From positions 218,965 to 282,964 of the forward strand of contig NZ_JAKJPO010000005.1 in NCBI RefSeq assembly GCF_021725675.1: DNA of 64,000 bases, written 5' to 3'. Shown here one piece after another: positions 58,948 to 64,000 of this stretch. Within the stretch, counting starts at the first letter, position 1. Every line of letters starts with the position of its first letter. The notes below the pieces were generated by a model. That model did no database searches, had not been told where the DNA came from, and was given only the letters and a program-made list of their open reading frames with translations. The position numbers and the translations under genes are program-made. The DNA comes from Marilutibacter chinensis (lineage in GTDB: Bacteria; Pseudomonadota; Gammaproteobacteria; Xanthomonadales; Xanthomonadaceae).

Positions 58948-61900
58948 ATGTTTCTTTTCGAACTCGTCCAGTACATCGAACGGAACGGCATCGAGCTGAG
59001 GATCATCGATGGCAGGCTGCGCGTCACCGGGGATCAGTCCAAGTTGACGCCGGAGATCGCCGAAACCATGCGCCGCTTCAAGCCCGCGTTGCAGGCCTAC
59101 TGCGAGCGCAGCGGCTCGGGTATCGAGCGCGCGACGACCGACGATGGCAGTTTTCCGCTGTCGCTCGCGCAGCAGCGCCTGTACTTCCTTTATCAGTACG
59201 ATCCAACGGTCACCAGCTTCATCCTGCCGACCGAGCTGGAGCTGCGGGGCAGACTCGATGTCGCGCGACTGGGCCGGGCGATCGGCGCCGTCGTCGACCG
59301 CCATGACATCTATCGCGCCGTGTACTCGGTCGAATCCGGACTGCCGCGCCAGCGTGTCGATCGTTCGCGCGTGTTCGCAATGGACGTCCTCGATGTATCG
59401 GAGCTGGAGGCCGGTGCACGAGCCTGCGATATCTCGCTGAAGCGCGATGCGGTGGCGACGACGCCGTTCGATCTGGGCGTCGAGCTGCCATTGCGCGCGT
59501 GTCTGGTGCGCGAGTCCGATGACCTCCATCGCCTGATCGTGGCCATCCACCACATCGCCACCGACGACTGGTCGATCCAGCAGTTCGTCGCGGAGGTGGC
59601 CGCGGCCTACCGGGATGACGGCGTTGCGGAAACCGCGCCGCCGCGCCTGTCATACCTCGACTACGCCGCATGGCAGAACGCGGTCCACGACGCGGGAGGA
59701 TACGAGGTTTCGCGCTCCTACTGGCAGGCCCATCTGGAAGGCATCCGCGGCGTCCTCGAACTTCCGCTGGACAAGCCACGTCCCCCGGTCCAGACCTTCG
59801 GCGGAGCCACCGTCACCCGGCGTATCGCGCCGGAGATCAGCCAGGCTGCGGCCGCCGCGGCGCGGCGCCTGGGAAGCTCGGAGTTCTCGCTGTATCTCGG
59901 CATCTTCAACGTACTGATATCCAAGCTCAGCGGCGAACGCGACATCGTCGTCGGCACCGACGTGTACGGTCGCGACCATGCCGATCTGCAGGACGTGCCG
60001 GGATTCTTCGTGAACCAGGTGGCGCTGCGCAGCCAGATCGATCCGCAGGAATCCATTGGCGAATACCTGGCACGCCTGGGCGCCGGAACCATGGAGTCCC
60101 TGCAGTACCAGGACATGCCGTTCGACAAGCTGGTCGATGCGCTGGGGTTCGAACGCGACACCGCCTTCTCGCCGGTATTCCAGGTCAAGTTCCTGTACGA
60201 CCGCACACCGCACAGGATCGAACTGTTCGACGACATCGAAGTGCGCGAGGGCCACGCCTTCCAGGTCCGGTCGCAGTACGACGTGACCCTGAAGGTCGTA
60301 GGCGACGAAGCGGTCTTCTATTACAACACCGACCTTTTCCACGCCGGTACCGTGGAGCAATGGGCCGATCTGTACATGGCGATGCTGGCCCGGGCGATCG
60401 AGACGCCGCAAGCGGCGGTCGCCGGGCTGTTGCACGATGCGTTGGCCGAGCGCCTGGCCGGCAATATCCAGGGCGAATGCCGGGACGTCGACGCGTCGGC
60501 CCTTTTCGATGGATTCGATCGTGCGGTGCGCGAGACCCCGGAATCCATCGCCGTGCGTACCGCCGACGGTGCCGCAAGCTATGCGGAGCTTGATGCCAGG
60601 ATCGCGCAGATCGGCGGTCGGTTGCTGGCGATGGGCGTGCGCAAGGGCGACAAGGTCGCGATTCATCTGGAGCGTTCGATCGATCTGGTGGCCTCGATCG
60701 TCGCGGTGCTGCGTATCGGTGCGGTGTTCGTTCCGATCGACCCGAGCTACCCCCGCGAGCATATCGAGTACACGTTGGAGGATAGCGAGGCCGGCATCGT
60801 CATCAGCGACAGCCTGCTGTCCGAGGGCCTGTCCGACTTCTACGGCTTCGTTCTGGATCTCGACCAGCTGGCGCCCGAGCCGGGCGCGCAGGCGCCTGCA
60901 TGGGCCTCCATTTCGGCCGATGACATCGCGTACCTGCTCTACACATCGGGATCGACCGGTCGCCCGAAGGGTGCCCTGGTCGGTCATGGTGCACTCTCGA
61001 ACCTGTGCGATTGGTACATACGTTTCGCCGGTCTGGATGCGCGTAGCCGCGTGTTGCTGATGATCCCTATCGGCTTCGACGCGTCCATCAAGAACGTGAT
61101 CTGCCCGCTCATGGTTGGCGGCACCGTGGTGCTGGCCCGGGCCGGAGCCTTCGATCCCGACCTCCTGCTCGAGCAGATCGAGGATGTCGGCGTCACTCTG
61201 ATCAACTGCGCGCCGAGCGCGATGAATGCGATCATGAAGGTGGACGCGCCTGGCGACTACGCGCGGTTGGCGAGCCTTGAGATGCTGGCGCTGGGAGGTG
61301 AAGCGCTGGATATCGGCGTCTTCGCGTCCTGGCTGTCCAGCCGCTGGTGCCGCGCCACGCTCGCCAATATCTATGGCCCTACCGAATGTACCGATATCTC
61401 GGTCGCATGGAAGGCCGACCGGGAGACCTGGCTCGCGCAGGCTGTCGCTCCGATCGGTCATCCGATCCAGAACGCGCGCGCCTGCATTGTCGATGCCGAT
61501 CTGCAGTTGTGTCCGCTTGGCGTCGCCGGCGAGTTGCTGATCGCCGGCCGCGGCGTTGGCGCCGGCTATCACAACCTGGAGGAGGCCACCGCACGAAGCT
61601 TCATCGAGAGTGCCGTGGCCGGTGGCCGCGCATACCGCACCGGCGACATATGCCGCTACGATTCGCTGGGCCGGATCGTCTATGTCGGTCGCCGCGACGG
61701 GCAGATCAAGGTTCGCGGAAAGCGCGTCGAGATCAGCGAGATCGTCGCTCGATTGGCCCAGTGCCTGCCCTCGCGCAAGATCAGCGTGCAGCTCTACAGC
61801 GAACACGGCCTCGAAATGCTGCTCGCCTTTGTCGATGGCGGCACGGCCGGCCGGTCGTCGGATGAGGTGCGCAGTGAGTTGGCGAAGCTCCTGCCCCGGC

Positions 61901-64000
61901 ATATGGTGCCCGCACAGATCCTGTTCGTGGATGCGCTGCCGCTTACGCCGAACGGCAAGGTCGATGCGCGCGCGTTGATCGCGCAGTTCGAGGCCCAGCG
62001 CGGCGCGGGCGAGGTCGACGACGAGCCATTGGACGAGGTCGAGGAAGTCGTTGCTGCGGTCTGGCGCGAGCTCCTGGGAGTCGACGCGCTCGGAAGGTCC
62101 TCGGATTTCTTTGCGCTTGGCGGCGACTCCATCTTCTCCATCCAACTGGTCGCGATGCTGCGCGACCGGGGCATCCCGGTGGCGGTTGCCGACATATTCA
62201 GGCACCCCACCATCGGCCAGTTGGCGGCGCTTGTGCGCGAAGCCGGCCGATCCGGCGATGCGCCGCACCCCCTGTCCGGGGCAGACACGCACGTGGCACC
62301 GTTCGCGCTGGTACCCGAGGCGGATCGTCCGCTGCTGCCGGATGGGCTGGAGGATGCCTATCCGGTCACCGCATTGCAGCACGGCATGATCTTCCATGGC
62401 ATCTACGATGAAGAAGCATCGGCGTACCACGATGTGTTTTCGTTCGAGCTGACCTTCGACTACGAAGAAGCAGCCTTCATCGAAGCGTTGCAACACGCAG
62501 TGGATGAACATCCTGTGTTGCGCACCGGGTTTGCACTGGGCGGCTACACGGTGCCGCTGCAGTTCGTGCACGCCGACGTCACCGCGAACGTGGAGCGTCT
62601 GGACCTGCGCGACCACGGGCCCGAAGAGCAGGAGTCGCTGATATCGGCGCATATCCGCAGATTGAAGGATCAGGGCTTCGACCTCCAGGCGAGGACGCTC
62701 ATCAGGTTCTCGATCCTGCGTCGTGCCGAGCGTTGCATCCAGCTGGTGATCGACGCCCATCACGCGATACTTGACGGTTGGAGCATGGCGACCCTGCAGC
62801 GCCAGGTGTTCGACAGTTACCGTCGCATAAAGGACGGACAGGCGCCGGACCATCGGTTCTCACCGGGGCGTGCGCGCTTCGCCGACTACGTGGCGCGCGT
62901 GCTCGAGGAAGAAGTCGATCCGGGGAGTCGTGCCTACTGGAGCGAGTACGCCCGTCGTGACGGTGCTGGCGCGATCTCCCGGGTATGGCCGGTGCCCCAG
63001 GCGATCGAGACGCTCGAGATCCGTCTGGATCCGGGCCTGGCGCGCAGTATCGATGCGATCGTCGCCCGCGAAGGCATCCCGGTGAAGACCCTGATGCTGA
63101 TGGCACACGCCTACATGCTCGCCTGCCTTACAGGCCGGTCGCGCATGTTCACCGGCAACGCGGACAACGGACGCCTGGAAGCAGCGGGCGCTGAAAACGT
63201 GATGGGGCTGTTCCTCAACGCGCTTCCTTACCACCTGGATCTTGCCGATACGAGCTGGCGCGATCTCGGTCGGACCTTGCTCGACGACGAGGGCGCCCGC
63301 AAGCCGCATCGGCGCTATCCGTTCGCCACGATCCTTCGCGAGAACCCCGGACTGCAGATCGACTCGCTGTTCACCTATACCAACTTCCGGGTGTCGCGGG
63401 ATCTCGTCCACGGCGGGGATCTTGAGGTCAAGGTCGGCGAGTTGTTCGAAGAGCTAAGCTTCAAGGTGTCCACCCACGTCAGCGGGAACGGCGAGGACGG
63501 TTACTCGCTCCTGTTGCGTACCAAGATCCACCTGTCGCAGGATGGCCTGGCCTTGCTGCTGCGGCGCTATGTCGGTGCGCTCGAGGCCATGGTCGAGGAC
63601 TTTGCTGGCCCGGTTCCGGCGCCTGCCGGCCACCGCGTGCCGGCGCTCGCCTCGGGGCGGGACGGCATTCGTATCTGCCATGCCGATATCCGCCACGTGG
63701 GCGCCCTGGATCTCGATGCGCTGATCGAGTCCTCGCGCCAGATCGCGTGCATGCTTGCCGATGGCGGCATGCCGCAGGCCGAGTCTGTCTCGGTGATGGC
63801 CGTTGCCGCTTTAGCGCGGGATGAGGACACCGTCGGCGAGGCCCTGTCGCGCCTGGCGGCATCCGATGCACTGTTCCGTGTCGCTATCGTCGAGGGCGAC
63901 GATGGCGGAGGCCAGCGCCTGATCCTGCGCGGACCGGATCGCCACGCCACCGAGCGCCTTGTCAATCGATACCTCGAACTGCGTGGCGGTGATCATCGGC
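58948..64000 (+). CDS. Nonribosomal peptide synthetase (TubC docking-C-A-T-C-..., 3' end beyond window)
   Basis: 1684 codons, open at the window end. ATG at 58948 has TAGGGA just upstream. An N-terminal TubC-type docking domain (MFLFELVQYIERNGIELRII, about 1-55) is followed by C with HHIATDD at 201-207 (Asp instead of the final Gly), A (YTSGSTGRPKG from 665; specificity residues read D-A-K-N-A-G-I-D-I-K, unassigned), T with Ser at S1061 (GGDSIFS), and a second C (YPVTALQHGMIFHG; HHAILDG at 1271-1277). The last 130 residues do not match a normal A-domain start. The docking domain should receive the chain from NRPS1. Confidence 0.96.
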   Translation, partial: MFLFELVQYIERNGIELRIIDGRLRVTGDQSKLTPEIAETMRRFKPALQAYCERSGSGIERATTDDGSFPLSLAQQRLYFLYQYDPTVTSFILPTELELRGRLDVARLGRAIGAVVDRHDIYRAVYSVESGLPRQRVDRSRVFAMDVLDVSELEAGARACDISLKRDAVATTPFDLGVELPLRACLVRESDDLHRLIVAIHHIATDDWSIQQFVAEVAAAYRDDGVAETAPPRLSYLDYAAWQNAVHDAGGYEVSRSYWQAHLEGIRGVLELPLDKPRPPVQTFGGATVTRRIAPEISQAAAAAARRLGSSEFSLYLGIFNVLISKLSGERDIVVGTDVYGRDHADLQDVPGFFVNQVALRSQIDPQESIGEYLARLGAGTMESLQYQDMPFDKLVDALGFERDTAFSPVFQVKFLYDRTPHRIELFDDIEVREGHAFQVRSQYDVTLKVVGDEAVFYYNTDLFHAGTVEQWADLYMAMLARAIETPQAAVAGLLHDALAERLAGNIQGECRDVDASALFDGFDRAVRETPESIAVRTADGAASYAELDARIAQIGGRLLAMGVRKGDKVAIHLERSIDLVASIVAVLRIGAVFVPIDPSYPREHIEYTLEDSEAGIVISDSLLSEGLSDFYGFVLDLDQLAPEPGAQAPAWASISADDIAYLLYTSGSTGRPKGALVGHGALSNLCDWYIRFAGLDARSRVLLMIPIGFDASIKNVICPLMVGGTVVLARAGAFDPDLLLEQIEDVGVTLINCAPSAMNAIMKVDAPGDYARLASLEMLALGGEALDIGVFASWLSSRWCRATLANIYGPTECTDISVAWKADRETWLAQAVAPIGHPIQNARACIVDADLQLCPLGVAGELLIAGRGVGAGYHNLEEATARSFIESAVAGGRAYRTGDICRYDSLGRIVYVGRRDGQIKVRGKRVEISEIVARLAQCLPSRKISVQLYSEHGLEMLLAFVDGGTAGRSSDEVRSELAKLLPRHMVPAQILFVDALPLTPNGKVDARALIAQFEAQRGAGEVDDEPLDEVEEVVAAVWRELLGVDALGRSSDFFALGGDSIFSIQLVAMLRDRGIPVAVADIFRHPTIGQLAALVREAGRSGDAPHPLSGADTHVAPFALVPEADRPLLPDGLEDAYPVTALQHGMIFHGIYDEEASAYHDVFSFELTFDYEEAAFIEALQHAVDEHPVLRTGFALGGYTVPLQFVHADVTANVERLDLRDHGPEEQESLISAHIRRLKDQGFDLQARTLIRFSILRRAERCIQLVIDAHHAILDGWSMATLQRQVFDSYRRIKDGQAPDHRFSPGRARFADYVARVLEEEVDPGSRAYWSEYARRDGAGAISRVWPVPQAIETLEIRLDPGLARSIDAIVAREGIPVKTLMLMAHAYMLACLTGRSRMFTGNADNGRLEAAGAENVMGLFLNALPYHLDLADTSWRDLGRTLLDDEGARKPHRRYPFATILRENPGLQIDSLFTYTNFRVSRDLVHGGDLEVKVGELFEELSFKVSTHVSGNGEDGYSLLLRTKIHLSQDGLALLLRRYVGALEAMVEDFAGPVPAPAGHRVPALASGRDGIRICHADIRHVGALDLDALIESSRQIACMLADGGMPQAESVSVMAVAALARDEDTVGEALSRLAASDALFRVAIVEGDDGGGQRLILRGPDRHATERLVNRYLELRGGDHR

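Noticed and set aside
59650-62853. Antisense open frame of over 1000 codons opposite NRPS2
   Set aside because: Same reasoning: the plus-strand frame carries all NRPS motifs through to the window end.

Overview
The window looks like chromosome of a high-GC gammaproteobacterium of the Xanthomonadaceae/Lysobacteraceae type (Lysobacter, Luteimonas or a relative). Support comes from the end of the ATP synthase operon followed by glmU and glmS, an AcnD/PrpF methylcitrate pair, a phasin, and GTAG-headed REP palindromes (GTAGGAGCGGC...GCCGCGAT) of the kind described in Stenotrophomonas and Xanthomonas. This is family-level inference from gene content only.

Layout. 1-3.9 kb: atpD end, atpC, a frameshifted GT2 glycosyltransferase with GtrA, and glmU. 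4.0-12.3 kb: a minus-strand run of eight genes encoding an HlyD adaptor, a small unknown protein, a MacB-like ABC exporter (one ATPase, two permeases), a secreted NTF2-like protein, an NtrC-class regulator and its histidine kinase. A near-consensus sigma-54 promoter and a triple palindrome lie in front of it, so it reads as a self-regulated export operon. 12.6-19 kb: glmS, then prpF, an SRPBCC gene and acnD. 19.4-21.7 kb: a BtuB-type receptor under a cobalamin riboswitch. 21.9-23.6 kb: a TfoX_C-like gene, fRMsr and bioD. 23.8-30.7 kb: a carbohydrate-active island (BNR_4 propeller, DUF5060/DUF4038 apiosidase-like enzyme, GH5), beginning beside a relic of an RND pump gene. 30.9-40.3 kb: two divergent RND adaptor/pump pairs. 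40.7-41.6 kb: phasin and queD.

41.9-64 kb is a nonribosomal peptide locus, cut by the window edge. It holds a phosphopantetheinyl transferase, a PvdE/SyrD-type ABC exporter overlapping a membrane-anchored Ntn acylase, a secreted NTF2-like protein, metX and a homoserine dehydrogenase, NRPS1 (C-A-T-C-A-T), a CmlA-type diiron beta-hydroxylase, and NRPS2 (TubC docking-C-A-T-C...). My reading is a peptide started by an N-acyl or other donor, with an Ala-like residue first and a beta-hydroxylated residue later. It would be exported by the ABC protein and possibly deacylated in the periplasm. This is the strongest candidate for an undescribed system.

A second notable feature is an intergenic repeat of about 120 bp, present in five copies. 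Each copy has four successive hairpins, and stems differ between copies by paired substitutions that keep the pairing. Copies sit next to gene 3' ends and several adjoin REP palindromes.
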